From assembly GCA_024305745.1 (NCBI GenBank), contig JAHRBS010000006.1:188501-252500 (forward strand): a DNA stretch of 64,000 nt. The letters are read 5' to 3'. The DNA is from Polyporus tsugae. Lineage: Eukaryota; Basidiomycota; Agaricomycetes; Polyporales; Polyporaceae. The position numbers and the translations under genes are program-made. The notes below the pieces were generated by a model, which saw nothing but the letters and a program-made list of their open reading frames with translations, was not told the DNA's origin and searched no databases. This document shows, piece by piece, positions 45,861 to 60,063 of this stretch; the first letter of the stretch is position 1; every line of letters starts with the position of its first letter.

Positions 45861-48546
45861 TTCTGAGCTGTTTCATGCCATCTAGTCGTGCTGAAGGCAC
45901 GGTTGATTCATCAGCAACTTGACTTTAGCCGCGTGTAATGGAAGTTGACGTACACACTTTCACAGCCCAAACACAGGGTGCATACCGTCTGCGGTGCTTG
46001 CCCCATGAGCGACAGAGAGCTTGAACTGCATGTTATTCAGTCCAGGATAGTAGTGTGAAAGGGACAGAGATTGAACCAGCCGATGAAGTCCTGCGACATC
46101 GAAGCCAAGGGATAGTCGATGTTGCAATTGGAGAAATTGACATGCTCCGAGCGACTGCTCGAACTCGAGCCCGGGAAGGGAGGGGCAGCGCCCATGCTTA
46201 AACCCGAGACCTTGGAAAACTATGCGCAGTGCCGGCTTTGCCGCACCGACTATGGGTGTTGGCGCGGACACCGCCAGTGTACGAGCATGCCGTATGAATC
46301 CTGCTATATCTGCAAGAGATTGTTATAAAAACAGAGCGGCAAGGTGACCGACGGACTACTCACGGGGGCGCAGTACATGGTGGAGACGTAGTCCGCCTCC
46401 TCCCGATCCCGCTCACCATGCCTGTTGTATCAAAGCTTGTGTTTGTACCATTCACGCTGCTGGCACATTGCACGAACTTGGGGGATACATTCCAGGGAGA
46501 ACTGCGAGACAGGCTCCACACCCTGCTCCGTGAGCCTTCGTCTGTTCAGTGCGATGTGGCAACACCAAGCAACACTCATTTTCACAAAACCCAATTACAG
46601 GCATATCGGACATCCGCATGCACCACTCAAAAGAGAAGTGCGTGCTGATCATCGTCTGGTGTCTCGGCGTGCTGCCCGATGGCTGGCCTGTGGCACATCC
46701 CGTTCACCAACCTCAAATTTCAATGACATGAAACCCGGTGCTGAGCCACGAGATCTCTGCAGAGACAATGCGTTCAAGTTCATTCACACACCTCCAGATG
46801 TCCGCCAGCACGCTCTTGATGACCCTGAGAGTGTCCGACTGTACGTCATGAGTACGGCCAAACTCCCTCCGCTTCCCCCGACCATCCAGGCCCTGAAATT
46901 CTCCCAATCGCACTTTCGTGACCTAACCGGTTCTCTCACATGCCGTCAGACAGGCTCCACTCCACCACATCTCCCCGCCCCGGCAGAGGAGCGCGTTCTG
47001 CATCCGGACAAGCGCAAGCGCGTCCTCACGTCACCTCCTCAAGCCGGATGTGCGAGCCCCGCCAACACTGCAACATCAACAAGGCTTGTAACCGTCCCAT
47101 CTCCAACCCCAAAGGAAAGCCACCACGCTCACTGAAGGTCGGCGCACTCACCTCGCATTTTGCGCTCGACCGGCCGATGGGCCCCAGCCTCGTGTCGACA
47201 TCCGGGCGCCGAGTCATGAAGCCGCCGTCCGAGCGCCGCATGCCGGTGATGGTTAATGACGAATTAGTGGTTACATCATGACGGGCAGGAGCGAAGGCGA
47301 GATGAAGGATGCGGAGCTCGAGGACGAGAGCAATGATAGGCGGCACCAGGTGAAGCGGCGGCGGTGCTTGTAGCCGGATAGCGTCCAGTGTTTCAGTTGT
47401 ATATTAGGCTCGATAGCATTGTTCCAAAGTGTAGCATATATTGAGGTTTGTATCTTTCCACGACATTCGCGGAGGCCGATGGGGATGGTGGCAGTCCGAG
47501 TGCAAAGTGGTCGAGCGCCCAAAGCGGGATCACCTGCCATATGTGGAACCCGACGCCCGCCACAGTGCGCACGCGGCAGCCTACTCGGCACTTGTCCTCT
47601 TGGCTCTGCTCTTTTGTCTGGGATCAGTAATGGCTGCAGCAACTGCCATACAACGGCCTGGAGTCTCATATTCTGTGTCTAGCCAACTCGTCTTTCATAT
47701 TTATTGCATGCACTAGCACTCCGACTACCCCTCCCTCTCGTTAATCTAGCCTGTACATGCCTGCGATCGGATGGTCGGGGACATCGGCACTGTGTGTTTG
47801 CGCGGTGACGTGGAGCGCGCTCCTTCCCAAATGCAGCCCATTGCATTGAGCTTTCGGCTGACCCACACGTTTGCTGGGGTCTCGGTGACCACCTGGCCCT
47901 CGCTTTTCGTTCTCCCCTTACCCGGTCCGAAGCGATGGCTCTCCACCATTGAATACTTGAATATATGTGTATGCGCGCACACCTTGTACGTGAGCCCCAC
48001 GAATGGAAGCTCTGACCAGCAACCTCTGTGTCATGCTTGGCCGGCCCGTTGTTCCCCACCGGCAAGTCAACTTCCTTTTGGTATCCCCAACCTAATCCCT
48101 AACGCTGACCTGTTTCCGAGCTGGGCGGCGCAAGACGTCAAAACCGTTGCCTGTGTTTTGCGCACTCGCGGAAGTAAAAGATGTTCTGGGACTCGGCGAC
48201 CACTGCCCGAGGCATTCTTGGTGGGAATTAAGGTGAGTACACGGCTGTTGGCTTCTGTCCGCGAGTCGTCCCCATCTGATGCTTCTTTTCCTTGGCTTAG
48301 ACGGTGCTCGGGCGTCGGTGCACGTCCGAAAGTTGATTTCACGGTTTGTATCTCGCTGTCAGGCAGGAATCGAGATGCGAGGATTCGACGCACCACATGC
48401 AGACATCTGAAGTGGTCGCTGCATTCCGAGCCGCGCTGATGCACTTGCGCCGGCTGGGTTGTGTTTCCCAAGCATCTACGCGGTTTCCAATGCAATTGGC
48501 ATGTACCTGGCTCGGCCGCTTTCCCGTGCGGAAGTCCACACATTAG

Positions 48547-48874
48547 TTCCAGCCGTCTCTAGCTTCCAGACAATGCGATTGGACAGGCTTCGTGATGGAC
48601 GCGAACAAAAGGTGTAGGGACGACTGCCTGCCACAATATTTGCTCAGCCAAATATCCTGACTGACCTTCGCTGCAGTGCGGATCGTTGGCGGAACCTCAG
48701 GCTCCCATTGGCAATCGGGCCGATCACTCCGTCCCCAAGACACACAGTCCAGGATTCGGCGAAACCTCGTTCCATCCCGCTCAGTCACTCTTCGAAGCTT
48801 TGCTCACCCCAGCCATCGCTCATACTATTTTTCTGTCCAGCGAAGGCTCATCCCATGCGGCTGCGAGCGAGTGA
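48547..48874 (+). CDS. Two 3' exons of unidentified plus-strand gene (U4)
   Basis: Reads like U2 and U3 to the TGA at 48872-48874, with SLFEALLTPAIAH (Glu as in U1). Confidence 0.4.
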
Positions 48875-50422
48875 AACCCGTCCCTGTGGCTGATACGGAG
48901 TCCCAGCGGTAAGTACAGCCAAATGTTATGCGCATATATGCGGTTACAAACTTACCTCCCACCATCGGCCACATACTATAGCCATGCCATAGCTCGTCTC
49001 CGCCTGCGCAGCCCCTCGTCTTCACCGGAGGAAGAGTATTCCGCCCCGCGTAGCACCTCCCGGCCACATTTGATGCGGATCCGCGTCGCGCGAAGACGTC
49101 AAATCTGTTTTCCACAGGATGGAATGTCCCTCGCGCACACTGGTACGTGACGGTACTCGATTCCATCGCGCAGCTCAGGCCCTTGGCAGGTCATAGACAA
49201 CAACCATCCAAGGCCTTCTCGCCGCGCGCTGATGCTACGTCTCGGGATATCTGGCTGCAGCCAGTTTGCGGCCTACTATCCATTCACAGGTGAGTGGATC
49301 TATCTGTACTCGGTCTAGTACGACGGATTCTCAAGGGAGCGCATACTGTATATGTCGCCTATAGTCCGCTGCACGCAGACGGAGCACGCCAAGACGGCGC
49401 AGAGAAAATATATTCCGCACCGATCGCACCCTCGGCTTGGGAGTCGGGCGTCATGTACGTGATGGCTGCGGGGACCCGCAACCGTACGGTTGTGATACAT
49501 TAGCCAAGAGCCGAGTAGCCATAGACCAAAACCCTCCGCTTAGAGGCTGTCGTCCGCTACACGCGGTGCGAGTGAAACGGCTGGCTGGCACTCGAGCCCG
49601 GCCGCTCACAGCGAAGTTCGCGTCCGCTCTCCGCTCTGTCAGACCCTCTCCGTCCATGGGCAGAGTGGCGAGCGGGCGAGTTTGCGATGAGGATATTGAT
49701 GGACGCCGGTGTCTATCTCGGCCGTGAGTTCTGTAAGTGTGTCCGAAACCGCGCGATCATATGTAGATGCACGCACACCAGCGGCGCACACATGCCGCTA
49801 TGGGCAAATGGAGGGGGCAACGTGCAGGGACGTATCGTACTGCACAACAAAGTTGCCGTGCCGCGGACAGGGCATGCAACTAGGCTATCCGGCGCGCTTG
49901 CACTCACGGCGGCTCCATCATATTGCACAGGTTCCGTCAGAGGTTTCATGTCGTCGGCTGGCGGACATTGAGTCGCGTCTTGATATTGTGAACACCCACG
50001 GATGCGGAGACAGTGCGAGCGATGCGCAATTACTCAATGTTGATTGCACGGCGGACTGAGGTGTTGATGATGACTCTGCATGCGAGTTCTCGAGCACGGC
50101 GGCACATCCGACTCGGAGGATGTTGGGTGGTTCTGTTGCCAAAAGGGCAGTCAGGACCTGTACCGGTGAGGAGTGTGCAGTGCGCACGCTCGCTGTTCTC
50201 CTGCAAGATGTGCGGCAGCGCGCGACGACCGCTTATCTGCAAGGACGTCACCGTCTTTCACATGCACTGCGTGGATGCCACTCGCGACCGAAGGGTCTCC
50301 ATCAGCACGGCGCACGTCATTCGAGTTTTGTGAAAACTAATATTGGCCAGCCAGCTACACGTACATGCGGCGAGATTCGGCAGCCGATACCCATGACACA
50401 GCAAAAGTTTGACTGCGCGCAC

Positions 50423-50797
50423 TTACCTGGGCTCTGGGAAGCAGGTGAGGCACAGAACCGTTCCGAACAAAGGGCGCGCGGCCGCCCATTCTCGTTTTCC
50501 GATCCACTGCTTGAAGCGAGTACCGCGGTCCGAATGGCTCTGCCCTTGTGTGAGTATCCGTCGGCGCGGGCCTGTGCCAGAACTTGCGCGCATTTCAGAG
50601 GTTTTGCGTTTGAGTGAGCTGCAAAGTACAGCCGTGGAGAGGGGAACCCACCTGTTGGGTGGTTCTGTTGCCGGAAAAGCGGTCAGCCAGGGCCTGACAC
50701 ATCCTGTCATAAGCTCACTGTAACAAGGAGACGGAAAGCGATGAAGCGAGCCTTGGCGCTGTGCCGCCTGCAGGATATTTGGTATATGGGGACACAT
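50423..50797 (-). other. Disrupted conserved minus-strand frame (U4)
   Basis: Only part of the 224-codon frame of the other units remains open. A single-base insertion near 50,533 shifts it, and the stretch at 50,780-50,910 is rearranged by small indels. Confidence 0.25.
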
Positions 50798-52015
50798 CAG
50801 CGGATTCAGCTATGCTAAGTATAGCTAGACAAATGGACGAATACATACCCGGCGATCGGGATGCGGCAAACCGCATCGGCTGAGTCCAAAATGCAGGCTT
50901 GTATGGCTCGTGTTTGGCCCGTGCGCGAGCGGCAAGGAAGTCGCAGGAGTATTTAACATGGGCAGGGAACGGCGTAAACGAGGTGTGCAGTTCCCCTCCC
51001 TCACTGTCCGCAGGCTACCACCACCGTGTTCTGCGTGCGTCCCCAGTTCCCATCGCCGCTGTGGAAAGTGGTGTAAGTACGGAGTGTTGTCTCAGTTGTA
51101 CCCTTACCTCTCGCCGCTGACAACTGCTCGCGCCCCATCCTTGTACAGCAGGTACCCTCAACGTTGTTGTTGCCTTCGCACCGCGACGACTGGTATGAGC
51201 ACCAAATGAAACCTGTGCCGGCTCGGTGTGCAAGGGACCGGGAAAGTTGGACTGCGTGGGCGGGCCAGGTCGAGAAGGGATAGAGCGAGAGTGGGCGACG
51301 GCGAGAGTGTTGGAGTAGCGGTGTAGTGAACGTAGACTGTGAATTGTCGGTCAAATCGGGGTAGTTTCGCCGAGGGCAGTCGAGGGGGCGGGGTGAACAT
51401 GACAGACTCTTGCACGCAGTTCTGAATATTGTGGCTGTCTGTTGCAGAGGCGTGGACGGCCAGGACACCGACCCATTGGATGCACGGGGAGGCAGCCTGC
51501 CGTGCTACAACGGCTGCCCGGGGACGTGACGATCGGGCGGAGGACAACTGGAGGGAACGGTCGACACGAGCAGCAGCCAGGGCGAAATAGGGCTAAGATC
51601 GAGCGAGCAGGTGAAGAGGGGTGAAGTAAACTGAGGAAGGGGAACCGGACGCGGTACTCGCGTCCAAGTTTGGGGCTGTGCACTCAACTTCCGCTTACGT
51701 AATGTGCTGGTTCGATCATCCTGAGGTCCATCGACGCGTCTGCTTCTTTCGGCACCGAATCTTCACCATAACGAAGGACATGTTGCGGCCTAGCGCTCCT
51801 CTGGTCGCCATGGTCTTCTTCTGACGTGAACCGTGAGCAAATTCCGGCTACAATCCACTGGTCAACCGCGGCAGTCTTGTCCTCTTCCGTCCTCCTGCCT
51901 CCTCCTGCCTCCTCTTGCCTCCTCCTGCTCTCTAGACGACCGTGCCTACCTCTCCCTGAGCCTCTGGAAAAGTGTTCATCAACTTGAACACATCTTAGAC
52001 TTACCTGGACACCCC

Positions 52016-53708
52016 ATGAAGATTGTGCTGTGTACCCTTGTTCTGTTGCCATTGCTTCTGTTTGCGACTGCACTGCGCGTATATGATCCAGCGTCCTCTC
52101 AGCATGTCTTGGCACCACCTCAGGCGGAAGACAACAACGATATTCACCTCGCCGTCTCTCCTGTCTGCGGCCCACTCTCGGGGACCGTATCCGATGTCAA
52201 CGCGGGAATCGACTTGAAGCGCATCAAGACCATTGTTGCGTTTGGCGTACATTCCCCTTTCACTATGGCGCGATGAGGTTCAAGCTTGACGAACACGAGA
52301 CTTTAGGATTCTTACACCGATGGCGGCCGGACTGACGGCGGACCACTTGCTCCTCCTGTCATCGTTCCCCCGGATGCGGGCGCTGGCGGGAGATCTACGG
52401 ATGGGAAGGTCTGGGTGGAGAACTTAGCGGATGACATTGGGGCGACGCTGATGGACTATGCGGTGAGTTCGTTATCTTTGAATGACAGTTCCGTCTGTTC
52501 TGACCTTGAAGGTCATTCCTCGGCGACCAGCAATCCGGCGCATGCACAGATCTCAGCCTGTGGCCGAGCGCGATCAGGAAAGTTGACTTCCTCGGCCAAA
52601 GTGAGTGTACACCTTTCTCTTGTCGTCTGTCCTAGTGCTCCCGCCCCTCCCCGTGCGAGGGAAGGGTGGCATGCGTCGCGTGCGCGCGCATATATTCAAC
52701 CTGTACATGTTACAAGAGTTCACGTTACCGTTCCTGTCTGGTAATATTGTATGCGCCGGACAGGATTTGGCAAGTCGCAAGCGTGCAGAACCTGAAGGTG
52801 AAGGCCCCTACGGCATTCGTAACACGCACTAGAGACAATTTCTGCCCCCGTGTAGCCTGTATCGAACTGCCGTCTTCAATGCAATTGCGGCCACGTCTAG
52901 TATTTTTGTGAATCAGCACGTTCCTGACGCGGCCACAGTGAGGACCTTCCTTGGTCAGTCAAACAATCTCGACCCCGACTCCACATTATATGTCGTCTTC
53001 TTCGGAATAAAGTGCGTGCCATGTTCCACATCTTCTGTCGTGAACATGACTTGATAGTACCTCCCCAAGCAGCGACTTCAGCGATTCGAGGTGTACGTCA
53101 ATCCCTTCGCACTCTTTCTCTCCACATCTAACATCCTTTTCGCTTCCAGACGACGGCGAAGCCAACCTCCAAGCCGCGGCGCAAGTCATTCTCTCTCAGA
53201 TCCGGATCCTCGCCTCCGCCCCGACGAACGCGCGCAACTTCCTCCTCGCCGACGTCTACGGGCTCGGCACCCACACGCCAGCGGGCGATGCGATGGTGCA
53301 GACCGTCTACTCTGGTCTCTTTGACCTCCACCGCGGCGTCAACTCGACGGGCCGCGGTGAGGGCATCGTCGACGGGCGGACACCTCTGGGCCCGAAGCTG
53401 AACGTCGCGTTCTCGCAATTCAGCAGAATCTGGGACGGGGTGTTCGGGCCCGAGCCGGGGTACAAGGCGTTCGGGTACGTGAGCACGGAAGCGTGCATTC
53501 GGATTTGCTGCGTGACGACGGGGATGTGCGACGATCCGGAGCACTATTTCTACTATATTCCCAGGTGAGTGGTTGTGTGGTCACCTGGTCCAGACCGGCC
53601 AAGGCTGACACTGGGTTGTGCTATGCGCGCAGTCATCCGTCGAAGGAGGGGATGAGGATCATGGCAGATTATGTGGAGGAGGTCCTCGAGCGGTGCGTCG
53701 AGGCGTGA
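52016..53708 (+). CDS. Secreted GDSL/SGNH esterase, copy 5
   Basis: Intact: 52016-52246, 52307-52462, 52531-52604, 52901-53011, 53073-53092, 53150-53564 and 53633-53708; 360 aa with GEGIVDG. The leader has two replacements (TLVLLPLLL). The C-terminal exon is of the U2 type (MADYVEEVL, GCG TGA). All catalytic blocks are kept. Confidence 0.87.
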
Positions 53709-54020
53709 GCAACGGTGCATACCTTGGAAGATCCTGGGTGCGTGTATGGAGGGTTGTGAGCGGTTCTGCGCGAGTTGATCATGACTGAACCTAGGTCAAG
53801 GAGCGTGAATGTACGTTGTAGTGTGTTCTGATATGAACTTTGTACCGTGTCCATGAACGCTGGTATCATCCATACTCCAGTCCAGAGCGAATCGGAGAAC
53901 CGTCTGCGCACGCCTCGCGGGTGATGGCGGCGAGAAGCGGGGGCTGATGCTGATGTGCGCGGAGCCGGTGTTTGTTCGAGGGTCCATTCAGCCAGAGAAA
54001 CAAACACGGACTCTGGCAGT

Positions 54021-54109
54021 GTACGGGGGAGCGTGCGGGGGAGAGTACAGGGGAGAGTACTGGGTAGGGTACGGGGGAGGGTGTTGGTAGGGTACTGCGA
54101 GGGTACTGG
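54021..54109. repeat. 12-bp minisatellite, U5
   Basis: About 7 copies, same variant order as U2. Confidence 0.85.
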
Positions 54110-55227
54110 CATTTAGAGGGGGGAGACAGCATCGGAAAGAGCGGTGGACAGACACAAGCACGCAATGTACAGTACTCCAGCAAATATATTTGTTTCCTTC
54201 GGACAACATCTACACCGCGCAGCTACGACTACACCCCTCGCCCCATGAACATGGCCGCGCCGTGAGGCTATGCATCCAAAGATACTCTGACGCGCGTTCG
54301 AGGGCCTGAATCCTGCGCAAACACGAAATGCGTCCCTTTCAATCAGCGAGCGTCCGACGGACTTCGATGCACACGCGCTACCCCAAGAGCGCATGCACCT
54401 TGGGGTGGTCGCCATGGCCGCGGAACTGGCCTCGAGGGTCTACGTGGAAGTCACCAGCCTTCTCCTTCCGGCCCCCGCGCGTACAGGGCGGATACCAAGT
54501 CTCTCGCGCACTTTCCGGCCTTCATCGCTTTCTTCGCCGCTGTGGTCACCAACACGACATCCCCGGGGCACGACAATGGTCGCCGAGTAACGCTGACTGC
54601 GAGAGAAAAAATTAGTTCTGGGAAGATTTGGAGTACCGCACTAAATGTTGCACTTACGGCCGCCGCGAGTTGATGCTCGTTTGGATCGAACACGCTCGGA
54701 CTCTGCCACCAAGGAAGATTGCACCCTGTCCAAACTGAAAAAAAGGTCGGAACGACGGCGAGAGTAATCCCCTTGCCGGTTGTGGTGCCTCTCCACCGCA
54801 TCTTCCGCTGCGCGCCGCACACAAGTCGTCCTTGCTGCTGCCGGATGGAGTTACCGCCCTTGCGGAAAGATGTACAGCCAAAGCCGCACTCTGCCAGACA
54901 ACCCGCTCGTATGTCAGCTCGTGTGCCGGGCGCTCCGTTGTGCTCGCCACACAGCCATCGAAGAGGTGGTGGCGAGTCCCAAGGATGGGACGTCGAGAGA
55001 GGGAGGGGATGTATCGAAGAGGAAAATGGATGACGCACCGGACAATCCGCTCCAAACACCTCGTCTGCTGGTCTCCCTGTCGCGCCCTCAAGCCGCCGCA
55101 CAGCTGTCGGGCCATCCGATGGAGATCAAGTACTAGATGCACGTCGTAAGCAATCGCCAAACAGTATCATGGTGTACTCACCGCCAGCTATGTGTAGGTC
55201 TTCAGCGCCGCGTGCTGCCATCCGTAA

Positions 55228-55525
55228 TCATCGGCCACCGCCGTTCTGTCCGTTCTGCACGTCGACAGTTTGGGAGATTTCTTGGGTGGTACCCGGCGTC
55301 GCTGGATACTGAGTGTCCGCACGCACCGCTTCCCCTGCACCATTTAGTGCACAGAGAACGACTTGGTGCATTCGAATGAAAGCATGAGCGATCAAACCAC
55401 ACAGATTGGGAGAAAACACACTCACATCCAGGTACCGCCATGGGACACAGTCTCTGGCTCACGGCTGAGGCGAGGGAGACAAGTAGGATGAGCAGCGAGG
55501 ATATGGCGAGGACGTGCGAGCACAT
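55228..55525 (-). CDS. Putative small secreted peptide (U5)
   Basis: ATG at 55525, the same two-exon structure as U1 and U2, stop at 55228. Unknown family. Confidence 0.33.
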
Positions 55526-58500
55526 CGAAAGTCGACCGGTGAGGACTCGCGAGGGTACAAAGTCGAGAGAGGGGGGGAAGCAGAAAAATGTAAGCGGACG
55601 CACCAAGTACTAGTAGTGATCCAGAGTGTGCGCCAACATTGAACTCCGCGATCGCACTTCCGACCTCTGCCATGGAGAGCTGTGCCTCCGACGGCTGCTT
55701 CCAGGCTGCCTTGCGTTCACGGCCAGCCGGGCGCCCCGTCCCAGATCTGCGGTCGGGAATCTGTGAATTACAAGTAATATATTGGTCAACAATGTTACGA
55801 GAACACAGGCTTGGCATGCAACCGCACCATGGGAGTTGACCTCGACAATACAGCTGCGAGACGCGAGACCCTGCCTGCCAGGGACTGCTTCTCAACCAAA
55901 ACCCATACAACATTGTTGTCTAGCTGCAAAACAGCAAACAAAATTAGACCTAGGTGCACCGCCGGCCAAGAGAAAGGTTAACTCACTATCAAACCCACGC
56001 CAAACTGTGCCAGAAGATATGTGTGCACGGCCGTCCGTCCGCGACATGTGACGGCCACGGCTTGACACTATCAAAACATTGCTGAGTGCCATTCAAGCGA
56101 CTGTTTGAACGGCTGAATATTCCATCAGTGGACGTTCCGCATAGCCGTAACAGCGCGCACGTAGAAGAAACGCACCTTCAGGGCCGACAGCGGTTTCGCT
56201 CGAAGATACGGCAGAGGAAAGCGAGCGGCCGCCGAGAGATTCTTAACCCTAACAACCGGAGACAATATCATTGGTTGTGAGGCGTCCGTCGGGGCGCATC
56301 GGGGCTACATCTAAGCGCGGTGCGAAAGGTTAACTGACTATCAAATCCAGGTCAGAGTCGGTTGTGGCGGGAGATGTGTATATGATAGCAGTCCATCGCG
56401 GGCAGAGACCGGAACCATGGTACTCGTGAGTCGGCGACGAGAATTTGAAACAGATTTTAGGACTAGTGTACTCACCAAATGTGCGACCACAGTGGCCTTA
56501 TTAATGGCGACGTAAGTCCTATGATCCGGGCGAGTCGGTTCAACTATGCAAGGTAGAAGCAGCTTCCGTCCTCCTGCAACGGCGATCGGAAATTGTGCCA
56601 TCAATATGCAGTGTTTCACTTTTGTGGCTGATGAGCAGTCCATCGCATATGCAGCGAAAATATTGTCTACGTACACGTGTGATGATGGTTTTCACGGCCT
56701 GGACATCGCCTCGCGAATCCGCAGCATCCTCACGCCATCGCTACTTGCCCCGTACTCGCTCTGTAGGCCAAACCCTCCTTTCACTATCGGCTCAGTGATA
56801 CGCCTGAATGCCCGACGAGCCGCGCAAAGGTGCTCCCCCGTTTTCGGAGTCTCGAGCAAGTGACGGCGCTTGCGCAAGCGTCTTACCAGTACCGGGAGGA
56901 CCACGTACCAGGACACCCTGCCTGCCATGGGAACTCGTCTACGAGGTCTGCCATCAGGTAACCGCCTCCACTTCCGAGCTGTTTCATACCATCTGGCCGT
57001 GCTAAAAGTGCGGATGATTCATCAGCAACTTGACTTTAGCCGCGTGTAATCGAAGTTGACGTACACGCCTTTCGCAGCCCAAAGCACAAGGTGCATACTG
57101 TCTGCGGTGCTTGTCCCGTGAGCCACAGCGAGCTTGAACTGCATGTTATTCAGTCCAGGATAGTAGTGTAAAAAGGAATTCACATGCTCCAAGCGCCTGC
57201 TCGAACTCGAGCCCGGGAGGGGAGGGGCAGTGCCCATGCTTAAACCCGAGACCTTGAAAATTTATGCACAGCGCCAGCTTCGCCGCACAGACTATGGGTG
57301 TTGGCGCGGACACTGCCAGTGTACGAGGATGCCATATGCATCCTGCTATATCTGCCAGATATTGTTATAAAAACAGAGCAGCAAGGTGACCGACGGGCTA
57401 CTCACGGTGGCGCAGTACATGGTGGAGACGTAGTCTGCCTCTGCCTGATCCCGCTCACCATGCCTGTTGTATCAAAGCTCGTGTTTGTATCGTTCACGCT
57501 GCTGGCACAATGCACGAACTTGCGGGATACATTCCAGGGAGAACTGCGAGACGGGCTCCACATCCTGCTCTGTGAGCCTTCGTTCGTTCAGCGCGATGTG
57601 GCAACACTCATTTTCACCAGGCCCAATTACAGGCATATCGGACATCTGCATGCACCACTCAAAAGAGAAATACGTGCAGATTGTCGTCCGGTGTCTCGGC
57701 GTGCTGCTCGATGGCTGGCCGTGGCACATCTTGTTCACCAACCTCAACAACATCAAAGGCAGCGCTGAGCTGCGAGATCTCTGCGGAGATGGTGTTCTCA
57801 AGTTCGTTCACACACCGCCAGATGTCCGCCAGCACGCTCTTGACGACCCTGAGAGTGTCTGACCGTACGTCATGAGTACGGCCAAACTCCCTCCACTTCC
57901 CCCGACCTTCCAGACCCTGAAATTCTCCCAATCGCACTTTGTCGACCTGACCACTTCTCTCCCATGCCGCCAGACAGGCTCCACTCCAGCACACCTCTCC
58001 GCCCCGGTAACTTAGAGGAGCGCATTCTCCATCCGGACAACCTCAAATGCATCACCTCCTCAAGCCGAATGTGCGAGCCCTGCCAACGCTGCAACATCAA
58101 CAAGGCTTGTAACCACCCCATCTCCAACCCCAAAGGAATGCCACCACGCTCATGGAAGGTCGACGCACTCACCTCGCATTTTGCGCTCGACCGGCCGACC
58201 GGCCCCAGCCTCGCGTCGATATCCGGGAGCCGAGTCATGAAGCCGCCGCAAGCCGGTGTCCGAGCGCCGCATGCCGGTGATGGTTAATGACGAATTGGCG
58301 GTTACATCATGACGGGCAAGGGCGAAGGCAAGATGGAGGATGCGGAGGATGAGAGCGATGATAGGCGGCACCAGGTGAAGCGGCGGCGGTGGTTGTAGCC
58401 GGATAGCGTCCAGTGTTTCAGTCGTATATTAGTCCTAGTAACATTGTTCCGAAGTGCAGAGCATATATTGAGGCTCGTGTGTTTCCACGACATTCGCAGA

Positions 58501-59732
58501 GGCCGATGGGGATGGTGGCAGTTCAAGTGCAAAGTGGTCAAGCGCCCAAAGCAGGATCACCTGCCATATGTGGAACCCGACGCCCGCCAAGGTGCGCGCG
58601 GCAGCCTACTCGGCACTTGTCCTCTTGGCTCTGCTCTTTCGTCTGGGATCAGTAATGGCTGCAGCAACTGACTGCCATACAACGGCCTAGAGTCTCATAT
58701 TCTGTGTCTAGCCGACTTGTCTTTCAGATTTATTGCATGCACTAGCACTCCGACTGCCCCTGGACTCGGCTGGCCACCGTGTGACGCTGACCAGTCCATG
58801 CACCCTCCCTCTCGTTAATCTAGCCTGCGATCAGATGGTCGGGAACATTGGCACTGTGTGTTTGCGCGGTGACGTGGAGCACGCTCCTTCCCAAATGCGG
58901 CCCATGGCATTGAACTTTCGGGTGACCCGCGCATTCGCTGTGGTCTCGGTGACCACCTGGCCCTCACTTTTCGTTCTCTCTTTCCCCGGTCCTCAAGTAC
59001 AGAGTGATGGCTCTCCACCGTTGAATACTTGAATATCTGGGTATGCGCGCATGCCTTGTACGCCCCTTGTCGGACATGGATTCGGATACACGCTTGAATT
59101 CTGGGGTCCGTGTCCTGCCAGTGTTGAATGCACGAGCCCCGCAAATCGAAGCTCTGACCAGGAACCTCTGTGGCCGGCCCGTTATTCCGCACCGGCAAGT
59201 CAATTTCCTTTTTTTAATCCCCAACCTAATCTCTAATGCTGGCCTTTTCCCTCGCCGGCCGCGCATGCTTCGAGATTCTCTCAAAACTCCGTCAAAAATG
59301 TTGCATATGTGTTTGGCGCACTCAAAAAAGTAAACGGAGTTCTGGGACTCGGCGACCACTGCCCGAGGCATTCTTGGCGGGAATTGAGGTGAGTACACAG
59401 CTGTTGGCTTTCATCCGCGAGTCGTGTTGGTTCTATGCTTCCTTTCCTTGGCTTAGACAGTGCTCAGGCGTCGGTGCACGTCCGAAAGTTGATTCCACGG
59501 TTTGTATCCCGCTGTCAGGCGCGAATTGAGGTGCGAGGATTTGATGCGCCATATGCAAACATCTGAAGTGGTCACTGCATTTCGAGCCACGCTGATGTGC
59601 TTGCGCCGGCTGGGCTGTGTTTCCCGAGCAGCGCAATTTTAAGTCAGGCAAGGACTAGCATATACGCGGTTTCCAACGCAATTTGTATGTACCTGGCTCG
59701 GCTGCTTTCCTGTGCGGCAGTCCACACATTAG

Positions 59733-60063
59733 TTCCAGCCGTCTCTGGCTTCCAGACGATGTGATTGGACGGGCTTTGTGCAACTGTGATGGACGCGAAC
59801 AAAAGGTGTATGTAGGGATGACTGCCTGCCACAATATTTGCTCAGCCAAATATCCTGACTGACCTTCGCTGCAGTGCGGATCGCTGGCGGAACTCCCTAG
59901 CAATCGGGCCGATCACTCCATCCCCAAGACGCACAGTCCAGGATTCGGCGAAACCTCGTTCCATCCCGCTCAGTCACTCTTCGAAGCTTTGCTCACCCTA
60001 GCCATCGCTCATACTATTTTTCTGTCCAGCGAAGGCTCATCCCATGCGGCTGCGAGCGAGTGA
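59733..60063 (+). CDS. Two 3' exons of unidentified plus-strand gene (U5)
   Basis: U1-type version (AELPSNRADHS) ending at TGA 60061-60063; the first exon has the U1-type 8-bp addition and lacks a clear joined frame. Confidence 0.38.

Larger units (their letters stand above)
40552..51786 (+). repeat. Tandem array unit U4 (about 11.2 kb, longest)
   Basis: Fourth unit. Extra length comes partly from an expanded minisatellite. The tract of about 45.66-46.1 kb carries U2-type sequence (TGSIVQRG, GPPSTGKT frame at 45860-45630) inside otherwise U3-like DNA, and 46.8-46.9 kb is U1/U5-like (REFGRTHDV). Region A (about 42,990-44,070) has a 9-bp in-frame deletion near 43,735. The 224-codon minus frame is broken here by an extra A at about 50,533 and further changes. 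Confidence 0.9.
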
